A stretch of 16,299 nucleotides of DNA. Source: VGXO01 sp964614695. GTDB taxonomy: Bacteria > Planctomycetota > Phycisphaerae > Phycisphaerales > SM1A02. Positions 1-7,945 of this stretch are shown here, piece after piece (within the stretch, counting starts at the first letter, position 1; the number at the start of each line of letters is the position of its first letter). The translations under genes and the position numbers were made by a program. The stretch spans positions 1 to 16,299 of the forward strand of contig CAZTMB010000064.1 of the NCBI GenBank assembly GCA_964614695.1, written 5' to 3'. Below the pieces are notes generated by a model. The model did no database searches, was not told the origin of the DNA, and saw nothing but the letters and a program-made list of their open reading frames with translations.

Positions 1-1
1 C

Positions 2-190
2 CTTCTCGGCGCGCCGGTCGTCGCCGTTCGAGATGGCGCGATCGTCGGACTCGTCGTCCTCGAAGCCGACGAGTTGCAGATCGGCGTGATCCCTTCGGCG
101 ATGGTCGTGGACCGATCCCGCGCGGGCGAAGGTCGAGACGATCGGGCGTCGTCGGCGCGCCGAAACCCGCCTACGCGTCGGCCTTCTTGA
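2..190 (+). CDS. C-terminal fragment of an unidentified protein
   Basis: This frame is open from the window edge to a TGA at 188-190 and gives 62 residues; the N-terminus lies outside the window. Third codon positions are mostly G or C over the first 45 codons, which supports real coding. The visible part alternates short hydrophobic strands (GAPVVAVRDGAIVGLVV, then IGVIPSAMVV) and ends in a charged, probably disordered tail. The strand-turn-strand pattern resembles the end of a trypsin-like (S1C) protease barrel, but no catalytic motif lies inside the window, so no function is assigned. Its stop overlaps the 3' end of the convergent ptsN-like gene by about 20 bp. No separate terminator is visible between the two. 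Confidence 0.45.
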   Translation, partial: LLGAPVVAVRDGAIVGLVVLEADELQIGVIPSAMVVDRSRAGEGRDDRASSARRNPPTRRPS

Positions 191-626
191 AGATCTCAAG
201 GAGCGCTTCGGGCGTTTCGCAGGCGTAGGCGGCGTTGCGGACGACGGGGTCCGCCATCGAGCGGCTGATGCGACCGAGCGCCTGGATGTGCTCGGCGATG
301 CGATCCGCCGGCGAGGCGAGCAGGATCACGAGTCGCACGGGCTTCTGATCGATCGCGTCGAACTCGATCGGCTCCGCCGGCTTGCCGATCGCGGCGACGA
401 GCTTCGAGAGTCCCGGGCACTTGCCGTGCGGAATGGCGAGACCCTCTCCGATCCCGGTCGACCGCTGCATCTCTCGCTCCCAGACCACCCGCTTGAGCGC
501 CGCTGCGTCGGGGATCCGCTTCTGGGCGGCGAGCAGGTCGACGAGCGCATCGATCGCCTCGTGCTTGGTGCCCGCGGCAAGCGGCACCACAATCGATTCG
601 GGGCGGATGATGTCGAGGAGCTTCAT
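171..626 (-). CDS. ptsN: PTS IIA domain protein of the PtsN (EIIA-Ntr) type
   Basis: A 151-residue single-domain protein, the usual size for PtsN-like EIIA. It opens with MKLLDIIRPESIVVPL, the family's typical start, and has the active-site motif GIGEGLAIPHGK, in which His67 would be the phosphorylated residue. Known family members act in the cytoplasm, accept phosphate from NPr/EI and control transport or nitrogen and potassium responses rather than moving sugar themselves. No EI, NPr, rpoN or hpf gene is in the window, so its partners are unknown. An in-frame ATG at 648-650 would add eight residues (MSTAAPRA). I chose the start at 626 because it matches the family N-terminus; neither start has a clear Shine-Dalgarno. 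It lies on the same strand as metK and rsmB but about 500 bp downstream, so it is probably transcribed separately. Confidence 0.87.
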   Translation of the reverse strand: MKLLDIIRPESIVVPLAAGTKHEAIDALVDLLAAQKRIPDAAALKRVVWEREMQRSTGIGEGLAIPHGKCPGLSKLVAAIGKPAEPIEFDAIDQKPVRLVILLASPADRIAEHIQALGRISRSMADPVVRNAAYACETPEALLEIFKKADA

Positions 627-650
627 GGCCCGAGGGGCGGCGGTGGACAT

Positions 651-1127
651 GAGGACGAGGACGTTCCAAGCGCGAAGGGGCGGATGGTACCGCGTCGCCG
701 CCGCCGATCCGAGCCCTCGCTTCGACGGAAGGCACGAAAGCATGTCGGAATCCGCGGGGTCCGGCGGCGCGGGCGGATCAGGTCGAGTCTCGAAGGGGAA
801 CGATGGGAGGCGAGCGGTGAGGCTCGACCAGGAACAGTCGACGATTCGCGAGCATGAGGGCGGAGGACCGGGCAGAGCATGCCGCCGCGCGATCTCGGGC
901 GGCGGTCTTGCTGTCCGCGAGGTGAGAGTCTCCCGTTGCTGGCGCCGAGCGATTCGCTGATCGAGTTCCTCCCGCGGACGACAACGCGGATCGGCGTCGT
1001 GTGCGGGGGCGCGAGGGTCGGGCCCCTCGCGTGACCGTTCCTCCACCTGCTTCGGCGAACCGCTCGGCGCGGAGGAGTGCTGCTGCAGAATGCTCGAATC
1101 ACTCGACGCGACTTCGCGACGTGTCGG
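651..1127. other. Gene-poor stretch between rsmB and ptsN
   Basis: About 480 bp with no frame that looks coding. The open frames here lack consistent G/C third positions and give Arg/Gly/Ser-rich translations without recognisable motifs. On the minus strand it would hold the 3' end of the rsmB transcript and the promoter and leader of ptsN. I could not find a convincing -10/-35 pair or a strong hairpin followed by a T-run. Confidence 0.5.
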
Positions 1128-2528
1128 TCAGCGCTCAAGCAGCGCGTGGAAACCGCCGTCGGCGTAGCGAGCGGGCGATTCGCCCGGCACGCCGCGGGGC
1201 AGCCTGACTGCGGCGGTGCGGACTCCCATCGAGAAGCGATCCGCGATCCAGGCCGCCTGCCGCTCGTTCTCGGCGGGCTCGAGGCTGCAGGTCGCGTAGA
1301 GCACCGCGGCGGATGGAGCGAGCAGCGGCTCCGCGGCCATCGCGATCTCCCGCTGCGTCTCGACGAGGCTCTCGAGCCGCCGCCGCGTGAAGCGGTAGCG
1401 AGCCTCCGGTCGGCGCGGCAGCACCGCGGTGTTCGAGCAGGGCACGTCGAGCACGACGAGATCGATCGATGCCGCGAGCGAAGGCAGGCGGTCGTGCGTG
1501 AAGACCTCGATGCGAGGCTCCTCGGCGGCGATCCGCTCGAGATCGCGCCTTCGCGACTCGTTCGGCTCGACCGCGAAGATCGTCGCCTCGCGATGGATCG
1601 CCGCCAACTGCCGGGTCTTGGTGCCGCGCCCGGCGCAGAGGTCGAGGATCCGCCGCGGACGAACGCCCGCGGTCGCCTCGATCGGGGCGGCGCTGCCGGG
1701 GTCCTGCACCCGCAGCCGCGGATTCGCCTCGAGAAAGCGCGAGAGCGAGGCCGGATCGCCCGCGAAGACTCGGAATCCAGTCGACTCGTGCGGCGCAAGC
1801 TTCGGGTCGTCGGGGAACGCCGTCTCGGGCCCGGCAAGGATCGTCGGTGGCGAGAGGAGCCCGTGCGCCGCGAGATCCCGCGCGGCCTTGAAGCCGTGCG
1901 CGTTGATCCAGTGAAGGAGCAGTTCGCGCCCGTGGCTCGTCTGCTCGGCGAGCCGCTCGACCGGCTCGGCGGCGAACGCCTCGCTTCGCAGCCGCCAGGC
2001 TGAACCATCGCGAAGCGGCAGCACGTCGCGATGGCGCTCGAATTGCTTCGCGATCGGATCCTCCGCCGTGAGCCGTGCCTCGCGCGAGTCGGCGATTCGC
2101 CGCAGCACCGCGTTCGCGAGCCCGCCGGCACCGCGGCGAATGCGCTTGGTCGCCCACGAGACGGCGGCATCGACGACCGCGTGATCGGGCTCGCCCTCGA
2201 AGAGCAGCAGCTGCGCCGCGCCGACGAGCAGGACGGACTTGAGCCGCGGCTCAAGCCGGATCCACGAGCCCCGATCGAGCGAGCGTTCGCAGACTGCGGC
2301 GAGCGTCAGCCAGCGGCGGCGGATCTCATGTTCGATCGCCCGCGCAAGCGGAGGGATCGGCGTCTCGACGCCGTCGGCGCCCAGTTCCTGCTCCGGCAGT
2401 CCGAGATCGGGGAAGCGGGCCGCGAGCGCCGCGACGCGTTCCATCGCGGTCTCGCGCGCGTCTCCGGGGCGCCCGCCCGATTCGGGCCCGGCCGCGTGCG
2501 CATCGCCATCATGCTCGGAGAGGGTCAC
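1128..2528 (-). CDS. rsmB: 16S rRNA m5C967 methyltransferase RsmB-like, NusB domain plus SAM methyltransferase
   Basis: A 466-residue protein starting at GTG. Residues about 60-155 look like the NusB-type RNA-binding domain (PHAVVDAAVS-like helix EPDHAVVDAAVSWATKRI). Residues about 270-466 form the Rossmann methyltransferase: SAM-binding DLCAGRGTKT at 296-305, motif IV DVPCSNT with Cys364, and motif VI ATCSLEPAENE with Cys414. In RNA m5C methyltransferases the motif VI Cys attacks the base and the motif IV Cys aids release; both are present, so an active enzyme is expected. RsmB methylates C967 of 16S rRNA in Escherichia coli. The gene begins 7 bp after the metK stop, suggesting one transcript and possibly coupled translation. 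A later ATG at 2442-2444 (Met29) is an alternative start, but it would leave a longer gap to metK. Confidence 0.88.
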   Translation of the reverse strand: MTLSEHDGDAHAAGPESGGRPGDARETAMERVAALAARFPDLGLPEQELGADGVETPIPPLARAIEHEIRRRWLTLAAVCERSLDRGSWIRLEPRLKSVLLVGAAQLLLFEGEPDHAVVDAAVSWATKRIRRGAGGLANAVLRRIADSREARLTAEDPIAKQFERHRDVLPLRDGSAWRLRSEAFAAEPVERLAEQTSHGRELLLHWINAHGFKAARDLAAHGLLSPPTILAGPETAFPDDPKLAPHESTGFRVFAGDPASLSRFLEANPRLRVQDPGSAAPIEATAGVRPRRILDLCAGRGTKTRQLAAIHREATIFAVEPNESRRRDLERIAAEEPRIEVFTHDRLPSLAASIDLVVLDVPCSNTAVLPRRPEARYRFTRRRLESLVETQREIAMAAEPLLAPSAAVLYATCSLEPAENERQAAWIADRFSMGVRTAAVRLPRGVPGESPARYADGGFHALLER

Positions 2529-2535
2529 GCGGGCG

Positions 2536-3741
2536 TCAGCGGGCCAACGCCTTGGCGTCCTTCTTGAGCGCCGCGGCCTTGTCGGTCTTCTCCCAGCTGA
2601 AGGTGCCCGGGCCGCCTTCGCCCGGCGTGCGGCCGAAGTGACCGTGGGTCGCGGTCGGCGAGTAGATCGGCTTGAGCAGAGCGAGCGACTCGATGATGCC
2701 GCGGGGCGTCAGGCGGAAGTGCTTGCGGACCAGTGCCGAGAGATGCTCGTCGGCGATCTTGCCGGTGCCCTGCGTATCGACGAGCACCGAGGTCGGCTCG
2801 GCGACGCCGATCGCGTAGGAGAGCTGCACCTCGCAGACGTCGGCGAGTTCCGCCGCGACGATGTTCTTTGCGATGTAGCGGGCCATGTAGGCCGCCGATC
2901 GGTCGACCTTCGACGGGTCCTTGCCGCTGAACGCCCCGCCGCCGTGGCGACCGCGGCCGCCGTAGGTGTCGACGATGATCTTGCGTCCGGTGAGGCCTGC
3001 GTCGCCGTGTGGTCCGCCGACTTCGAACTGCCCGGTCGGGTTCACGTGGACGGTGATCTTCGGATTCCACCACTTCCCGAGCACCGGCTTGATGATCTTC
3101 GCGATCACTTCCTTCTTGAGCTGCGCCTGCTTGGCGGGGCCGTTCCACATCGGGTCGTGCTGGGTCGAGAGGACGACCGTGTCGATCCGCTTGGGCTCGA
3201 GGCCCTCGTACTCGACGGTGACCTGGCTCTTCGCATCGGGGCGGAGGCCCTTGATCTGGTTCTTCTCGCGGACCTCGGCCTGCTTGGCGACGAGACGGTG
3301 CGCGAGGTCGATCGGCAGCGGCATGAGCGACGGGGTCTCGCGGCACGCGAAGCCGAACATCATGCCCTGGTCGCCGGCGCCCTGCTCCTTCTTCTTGCCA
3401 TCGGCCTTCTCGTCGACGCCGCGGGCGATGTCGGGCGACTGCCGTCCGAGCGCGACGCTGACGCCGCAACTGCGCCCGTCGAAGCCCTTGCGGGCGTCGT
3501 CGTAGCCGGCCTTGAGCACGGTCTCGCGCACGATGGTCGGGATGTCGACGTAGCCGCCACAGGTCACTTCGCCGGCGACGACGGTCAGCCCGGTCGTGAC
3601 CAGCGTCTCGCAAGCCACTCGCGATCTCGGATCGACCCGAAGCATCGCGTCGAGGATGGCGTCGGAGATCTGGTCGGCGAGCTTGTCGGGGTGGCCCATC
3701 GACACGGATTCGGAGGTGAACAGGTAGCGGGTGGCGGGCAT
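2536..3741 (-). CDS. metK: S-adenosylmethionine synthetase (methionine adenosyltransferase)
   Basis: A 401-residue cytoplasmic enzyme that makes S-adenosylmethionine from ATP and methionine. All family signatures are visible: GHPDK at 16-20, GAGDQGMMFGFA from 121, GPHGDAGLTGRKIIVDTYGG from 243, and the glycine/lysine loop GGGAFSGKDPSKVDRSAAY at 267-285. Length is normal to slightly long for the family. The ATG at 3739-3741 gives MPATRYLFTSESVSMGHPDK, the expected distance from the start to the first ATP motif. The frame stays open far upstream, but that extension has no family similarity and runs under the divergent protease gene. It is the first gene of a likely metK-rsmB unit, and its product is the methyl donor for RsmB. 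A -10-like element and a short hairpin lie upstream. Confidence 0.97.
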   Translation of the reverse strand: MPATRYLFTSESVSMGHPDKLADQISDAILDAMLRVDPRSRVACETLVTTGLTVVAGEVTCGGYVDIPTIVRETVLKAGYDDARKGFDGRSCGVSVALGRQSPDIARGVDEKADGKKKEQGAGDQGMMFGFACRETPSLMPLPIDLAHRLVAKQAEVREKNQIKGLRPDAKSQVTVEYEGLEPKRIDTVVLSTQHDPMWNGPAKQAQLKKEVIAKIIKPVLGKWWNPKITVHVNPTGQFEVGGPHGDAGLTGRKIIVDTYGGRGRHGGGAFSGKDPSKVDRSAAYMARYIAKNIVAAELADVCEVQLSYAIGVAEPTSVLVDTQGTGKIADEHLSALVRKHFRLTPRGIIESLALLKPIYSPTATHGHFGRTPGEGGPGTFSWEKTDKAAALKKDAKALAR

Positions 3742-3780
3742 GGGGCGGGCTCTCGGAGGAGGGGCTCGAGGTGATCGAAT

Positions 3781-3803
3781 GGTCCGCGGCAAGGGGACGG
3801 ACC
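3781..3803 (-). promoter_or_regulatory. Short hairpin in the putative metK leader
   Basis: GGTCCG at 3781-3786 and CGGACC at 3798-3803 form a perfect 6-bp stem with an 11-nt loop. It lies between the proposed -10 element and the metK start. There is no run of U after it, and it does not match any SAM or SAH riboswitch that I can recognise. Confidence 0.3.
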
Positions 3804-3826
3804 GCCGGGAATCGCGCGAAGCGGGG

Positions 3827-3832
3827 ACTATA
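3827..3832 (-). promoter_or_regulatory. metK: Possible -10 element for metK
   Basis: On the minus strand this reads TATAGT, preceded by GGT, in otherwise very GC-rich DNA and about 86 bp before the metK ATG. No good -35 hexamer is seen at 16-18 bp, so the call rests on the -10 alone. Confidence 0.4.
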
Positions 3833-3951
3833 ACCCTCCTCCGCATCGCCTCGCGGCGGCTCGTCGGCACAACCCGAACCGATTCGCGCCTGCAGGCGAA
3901 TTCCCGCGAGCCTTCGACCGGGCGCGGCGTACCGTGATCTGGATCGTTCGC

Positions 3952-5562
3952 ATGAGAAGAGTCGCCACGAACCGGACGCTGCTGGCTGCAAGCCTCCTTG
4001 CGGGGGCCGGGGTGTCGTGGCAGGAGGTCTCGGCGGCGCCGCCCACCGAGGCGTCGCCGGGCGCTCGCCTCGCGTCCGGAGCGACCCGCCCGGCGGCCGA
4101 CGATCGTTCGGGGCGGCCGGCGTCGGGGGTGGCGGTTCGCGGCGCGGCGGCTCCCGGCCTCGATGAAGTCGGCGGTCATGCGTCCGATCGCGTGGTCCTG
4201 CGGCTGGCGCTCGGAGTCGAGGTTGCGCCGATCGGGGATCGTTGGTCCCTTCGCATCGGCGGCCTTGAGACGGCGGAGTCGGTTCGTGCCTTCGAGGCCG
4301 CCGCCGTCGAGCGGATCCGTCCCGCGTTTCGGCGGGGCCTCGCCGATGCGGCGCTCGCCTCGCAGTTGGGCCTTGATCGCTTCGTCGTCGTCGAGTTGCC
4401 GCGTGGCAGCGACACGCCGTCGCTCGTGGCTTCCTTCGCGCGGCTTGCCGGTGTCGAACTCGCGGAGCTCGATGGGATCGGCGGCGTGGCCGGCGAACTG
4501 CCGAACGATCCGCGCTTCCCCGAGCAGTGGAACCTCCGCAACACCGGGCAGACCGTCGCGGGGGTCGCCGGCGTTCCGGGCGCGGACATCGAGGCGCTCG
4601 GGGCGTGGTCGCGGACGACCGGAAGCGGCGAGGTCGTGGTCGCGCTGCTCGACAGCGGACTCAACCCGCACCTCGACATTGGCGAGCGGATCCTTCCGGG
4701 CTGGAACGTGCCTCTCGACAGCGACGTCACCACCGACGTCTGCGGCAGTCACGGCACGAGCGTCGCGAGCGTGCTCGGGGCCCGGGGCGACGACGGCATC
4801 GGCATGGCCGGCGTCGACTGGAACGTGCGCTTCCTGCCGATCGTGGTCGTCAATCCCTGCAGCGGGCCCGAGTCGTTCGTCGCGGAAGGCCTCGTCTTCG
4901 CGACCGACCAAGGCGCCGACATCGCCAACATGAGCCTGCAGTACTTCTCGGGCACGGAACTGCTTCGCAACGCGGTCCTCTACGCTCATGCCTCCGGCGT
5001 GACGATGGTCGCCGCGACCGGCAACGGAACCAGTTCGACGCTCGCCTTCCCGGCGCAGTGGGCCGAGACGATCGCCGTCGGCGCGTCGAACAACCTCGAT
5101 GTCCGATGGTCGAGCTCGCGATGGGGCGAGGGCATCTCGCTCGTCGCACCGGGCCAGCGCGTGCTCTGCGCAAGCGGCACCACGACCTACACGACCCGGG
5201 ACGGCACCAGCTTCGCCGCGCCGCACGTCAGCGGCGCCGCGTCGCTCATGCTTTCGGTGAACCCGTACCTCGATGCCGAGTCGATCCGTGCGATCCTCGA
5301 AGCGACCGCCTTCGACATCGACGAGCCCGGCTACGACCTCTTCACGGGCTTCGGCCGTCTCGACGCCGCGGCGGCGGTGGCGGCCACCCCGGTGCCCGGC
5401 GATGTCGACGGCAACGGTGCGGTGAACGGGGCGGATCTCGCGATCGTGCTCGGTTCGTGGGGGCCCTGCCCGGAAGGCGAGCCCTGCGCCGCGGACGTCG
5501 ATCGCAGCGGTGCCGTCGACGGCGTCGACCTCGGCCTCGTGCTCGGCGGCTGGACCGGCTGA
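3952..5562 (+). CDS. Secreted subtilisin-like (S8) serine protease with C-terminal dockerin-like calcium loops
   Basis: A 536-residue protein. Residues 1-28 look like a signal peptide: basic start MRR, hydrophobic LLAASLLAGAG core, likely cleavage after VSA. Residues about 75-185 look like a fervidolysin-type prodomain, ending before PNDPRFPEQWNLRNTGQ, the usual junction with the mature enzyme. The catalytic triad is complete: Asp234 in LLDSGLNPH, His267 in GSHGTSVAS and Ser420 in DGTSFAAPHVSG, with the oxyanion Asn358 in ATGNGT. The C-terminus holds two 12-residue calcium loops, DVDGNGAVNGAD from 484 and DVDRSGAVDGVD from 515, each followed by a short helix and Gly-Trp. It probably digests protein outside the cytoplasm. 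A GTG at 3934 could add six residues (MIWIVR); the ATG at 3952 gives a more normal signal peptide. It is divergent from metK. Confidence 0.9.
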   Translation: MRRVATNRTLLAASLLAGAGVSWQEVSAAPPTEASPGARLASGATRPAADDRSGRPASGVAVRGAAAPGLDEVGGHASDRVVLRLALGVEVAPIGDRWSLRIGGLETAESVRAFEAAAVERIRPAFRRGLADAALASQLGLDRFVVVELPRGSDTPSLVASFARLAGVELAELDGIGGVAGELPNDPRFPEQWNLRNTGQTVAGVAGVPGADIEALGAWSRTTGSGEVVVALLDSGLNPHLDIGERILPGWNVPLDSDVTTDVCGSHGTSVASVLGARGDDGIGMAGVDWNVRFLPIVVVNPCSGPESFVAEGLVFATDQGADIANMSLQYFSGTELLRNAVLYAHASGVTMVAATGNGTSSTLAFPAQWAETIAVGASNNLDVRWSSSRWGEGISLVAPGQRVLCASGTTTYTTRDGTSFAAPHVSGAASLMLSVNPYLDAESIRAILEATAFDIDEPGYDLFTGFGRLDAAAAVAATPVPGDVDGNGAVNGADLAIVLGSWGPCPEGEPCAADVDRSGAVDGVDLGLVLGGWTG

Positions 5563-5617
5563 ATCGTCCGTCGTGAACGGGTCCGGATCCGTCGTCGAGG
5601 ACGCGAGACGGTGTTGC

Positions 5618-5623
5618 TACGAT
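5618..5623 (+). promoter_or_regulatory. Possible extended -10 promoter for the DUF151-truD pair
   Basis: TACGAT preceded by TGC gives an extended -10 pattern (TGnTAnnnT) about 45 bp before the ATG at 5668. No clear -35 box is seen. The 105-bp gap after the protease gene suggests a separate transcript. Confidence 0.35.
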
Positions 5624-5656
5624 CGCGCCGCGTCGATCGCTCCCGATCGCGTCACC

Positions 5657-5660
5657 GGAG
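5657..5660 (+). promoter_or_regulatory. Shine-Dalgarno for the DUF151 gene
   Basis: GGAG sits 7 nt before the ATG at 5668. It decides the start in favour of 5668 over the in-frame ATG at 5680 and over upstream codons. Confidence 0.6.
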
Positions 5661-5667
5661 CCTTCTC

Positions 5668-6186
5668 ATGGCGGTGCGCATGGAACTCTCGCGGGTCTTC
5701 ATCCGCGAGATGACCGACATGCAGATCATCGAACTGAGCGAAGTGGGCGGCACCCGCACCTTCCCGATCGTGATCGGTCTGCCGGAGGCCTTCGCGATCG
5801 AGCGGCGCCTCAAGGGCTTCGAGATCCCGCGCCCGCAGACCCACGATCTCCTCGCTTCGACGATCCGGGCCCTCGGCGGCACGCTCACGTCGATCGAGAT
5901 CCACGACCTCAAGGGCGGCACCTTCTACGCGAAGCTCCTGATCGATCAGGGCGAGGCGAAGATCGAGATCGACTCGCGTCCGAGCGACGCGATCGCGCTT
6001 GGAGTCGCCGAAGGCGTGCCGATCTTCGTGGCCGAGGAGGTCCTCGAACAGGCGGCGAACGACCCGTCGCTCTCGGCCGAGGCGCAGCAGGCCGCTGCCG
6101 AGGCGCTCGAACAGGACTTCGCCGAGGACTCCGCCGAGCTCTTCGACGAGGAAGAGGACGCCGACGAGGACGAGCCGTGGCAGTGA
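5668..6186 (+). CDS. Bifunctional nuclease family (DUF151) protein with an acidic tail
   Basis: A 172-residue protein. Residues about 5-130 match the DUF151/bifunctional nuclease fold: MELSRVFI..., IIELSEVGGTRTFPIVIG at 20-37, EAFAIERRLKG at 40-50 and the conserved RPSDAIALG at 104-112. Plant members were reported to have RNase and DNase activity, while many bacterial members are uncharacterised; I infer a nucleic-acid or stress role only from the family. Residues about 130-172 form an Ala/Glu/Asp-rich tail with a strongly acidic run (EEEDADEDEP at 161-170), probably disordered. No signal peptide or membrane segment is present, so it should be cytoplasmic. The last 10 bp overlap the start of truD, which suggests a two-gene operon with coupled translation. 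Confidence 0.88.
   Translation: MAVRMELSRVFIREMTDMQIIELSEVGGTRTFPIVIGLPEAFAIERRLKGFEIPRPQTHDLLASTIRALGGTLTSIEIHDLKGGTFYAKLLIDQGEAKIEIDSRPSDAIALGVAEGVPIFVAEEVLEQAANDPSLSAEAQQAAAEALEQDFAEDSAELFDEEEDADEDEPWQ
6166..6170 (+). promoter_or_regulatory. truD: Shine-Dalgarno for truD inside the upstream gene
   Basis: GAGGA lies 6 nt before the GTG at 6177, within the acidic-tail codons of the DUF151 gene. It supports the overlapping GTG start over the next in-frame GTG at 6204. Confidence 0.5.
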
Positions 6187-7613
6187 TCCCGTCCTCGACG
6201 GGCGTGAACGATCGCGAGCCTGTCGAGAAGGACGACCAAGGCTCGGCGCCGAGCGATGCCACGCCGCCTCGAACGTGGGATCCGCTTCCGACGCCGTTCC
6301 CCGATCCGCATCCGCGCGGCCACCTGCTTCCCCGCGAAGGCCTTCCCTCCGGCGTCATCAAGGAGCGGGCGGAGGACTTCCTCGTCGAGGAGTTGCCGCT
6401 CTACGGGCCCGAAGGTCAGGGCGAGCATCTGTATCTGGGCATCCAGAAGCGGATGATGGCGCACGCGGAACTGCTTCGTCTGCTGGGGCGGCACTTCGGA
6501 GTCGCCGAGAGCGCCATCGGCGCCGCGGGCATGAAGGATCGTCTCGCGATCACGCGGCAGACGGTGTCGATCCACCTTCCGGGTCGAGCGAAGGAGTTCG
6601 CCGCCGCGAGCGGCCCAGGGTCGATCGATCTCGGCACCGAGCGGGTCGCGGTGCTGTGGGCCGCGTGGCATCGCAACAAGCTTCGACGCGGGCATCTCGC
6701 GGGCAACCGATTCGTGATCCGCATTCGCCGCATCGATCCGCTCGCGGCGCCGGCGATCTGGCGTCGACTGCAGGCGATCGAGAAGCGCGGCGCACCCAAC
6801 GCCTTCGGGCCGCAACGCTTCGGCTACCGCGGCAACACGCATCGGCTCGGGGCGCTGCTTCTTCGCCAGGACTGGGAAGGCGTGCTCGCGGAACTGCTTG
6901 GCGCGAAGGGCTCGTGGTTCCCCGAGCATCAGCGGCCGTACCGCGAGGCGTTCGACGCCGGCGACTTCGAACTCGCCGCGCAGGGCTGGGGGCCCAACGA
7001 CGCCGCGGAGCGCATCGCGCTGCGCAAGTTCGCGAAGTCCCGCAAGGCCCGCCGCGCGGTGCTTTCAGCCGGGGACCACGCCCGCAGCTTCTGGGTGAGC
7101 GCGATCCAGTCGGCGGCGTACAACCGGCTGCTCGACGAGCGCCTCGCGTCGGGAACGTTCGAGTCGCTTCGCGAGGGCGATGTCGCGTTCCGTCATGAGG
7201 GCGGCTCGAGCTTCCTCGTCACCCACGAGGATCTCGCGCGAGGCGACCTCGAAGATCGTCTGGCGCGAGGCGAGATCTCGCCCGCCGGGCCCCTGTGGGG
7301 CGCGAAGCTGCTGGAGGCCTCTGGAGAAACGGCGGCGCGGGAGGTCGAAGCCCTCGCCGCGTTCGGGGTCGTGCCGGCGATGCTCGCGTCGGGTCCGGAT
7401 GCGGCCGATGGCGCGCGGCGTCCCTACCGGATGTTCCCGAAGAACCTTGAACTCGATGCGGGGACCGACGAGCACGGCGGCTACGTGCGCCTTGCCTTCG
7501 ACCTCTCCAAGGGCGGCTTCGCGACGACGCTGCTCCGCGAGCTGATCGACGAGCACTCCGCCGAGCCGAGGCCAAGCGGACGCGTCCGCGAGGACGAGGG
7601 CGACGGCGGCTGA
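6177..7613 (+). CDS. truD: tRNA pseudouridine-13 synthase TruD
   Basis: A 478-residue cytoplasmic enzyme starting at GTG. The TruD signature GMKDRLAITRQTVSI is clear, with Asp121 as the catalytic Asp that isomerises U13 of tRNA. Further family motifs are IKERAEDFLVEELPLYGP near 60-80, NAFGPQRFGYRGNTHRLG from 208, and SFWVSAIQSAAYNRLLDERL from about 306. Residues 1-45 are Pro/Asp/Glu-rich and poorly conserved, and the last 20 or so are an acidic tail, which makes it longer than the E. coli enzyme of about 350 residues. The start overlaps the DUF151 gene by 10 bp. The region between the signature and the C-terminus carries the family's TRUD insertion domain. The operon link with DUF151 hints at RNA metabolism but does not prove a shared function. 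Confidence 0.93.
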   Translation: MAVIPSSTGVNDREPVEKDDQGSAPSDATPPRTWDPLPTPFPDPHPRGHLLPREGLPSGVIKERAEDFLVEELPLYGPEGQGEHLYLGIQKRMMAHAELLRLLGRHFGVAESAIGAAGMKDRLAITRQTVSIHLPGRAKEFAAASGPGSIDLGTERVAVLWAAWHRNKLRRGHLAGNRFVIRIRRIDPLAAPAIWRRLQAIEKRGAPNAFGPQRFGYRGNTHRLGALLLRQDWEGVLAELLGAKGSWFPEHQRPYREAFDAGDFELAAQGWGPNDAAERIALRKFAKSRKARRAVLSAGDHARSFWVSAIQSAAYNRLLDERLASGTFESLREGDVAFRHEGGSSFLVTHEDLARGDLEDRLARGEISPAGPLWGAKLLEASGETAAREVEALAAFGVVPAMLASGPDAADGARRPYRMFPKNLELDAGTDEHGGYVRLAFDLSKGGFATTLLRELIDEHSAEPRPSGRVREDEGDGG

Positions 7614-7945
7614 GCCTGAACGGGCCTTCCCGCCGCGTGTCGAGGCGCCTCGATCCCACCCCGAACTGTCCGCGCGGGACTCGTGCTCGCCCTCGGCCCC
7701 TTGGTTCCGGGACGAGGTGCGCTCGCATGGACCCAGGCTGATCTTCGGTTTGGGCACGACCGCGAGCCCGAGTCTCGGCAATGTCGCGGGGAGTTGCCCG
7801 GTCGGATTGGCGGGCAGCGACTTCGGAAGCACTCTTGGAGCCGGATCGAGACGTGCGGGCCCGCTCCGATCGATGGTGCCGCACCGACGCAGGAGGCGAA
7901 CGTTCCGAGTCGCTGCTCGGCCGGGTCGCTTCACGGAGATTGCTC
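7614..7945 (+). other. Intergenic region before the large S8 protein
   Basis: About 330 bp without a convincing gene. A frame from 7683 to 7949 is open but has poor codon periodicity and no motif. The frame of the downstream protein is also open back to 7781, but that extension is Arg-rich and precedes the signal peptide, so I treat it as leader. No promoter hexamers or strong terminator were found. Confidence 0.45.
7935..7938 (+). promoter_or_regulatory. Shine-Dalgarno choosing the GTG start of the large S8 protein
   Basis: GGAG stands 7 nt before the GTG at 7946, the same motif and spacing seen at the DUF151 gene. It favours 7946 over the upstream in-frame ATG at 7781 and the later ATG at 8042. 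Confidence 0.5.

Noticed and set aside
742..960. Small plus-strand frame starting MSESAGSGGAGG
   Set aside because: Poor third-position G/C pattern, no Shine-Dalgarno and no motif.
627..1046. N-terminal extension of the ptsN-like protein to 1046
   Set aside because: The added residues are Pro/Arg-rich with no domain; the family start MKLLDII is at 626.
3742..3933. SAM riboswitch before metK
   Set aside because: Only one short hairpin is visible and no known SAM or SAH riboswitch core could be recognised by eye.
3742..5226. N-terminal extension of metK by about 495 codons on the minus strand
   Set aside because: The extension lies under the divergent S8 protease, has no family match, and MetK starts normally at 3741.
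7781..7945. Earlier ATG start for the large S8 protein
   Set aside because: It would put 55 Arg-rich residues before the signal peptide; the GTG at 7946 has a well-spaced GGAG.
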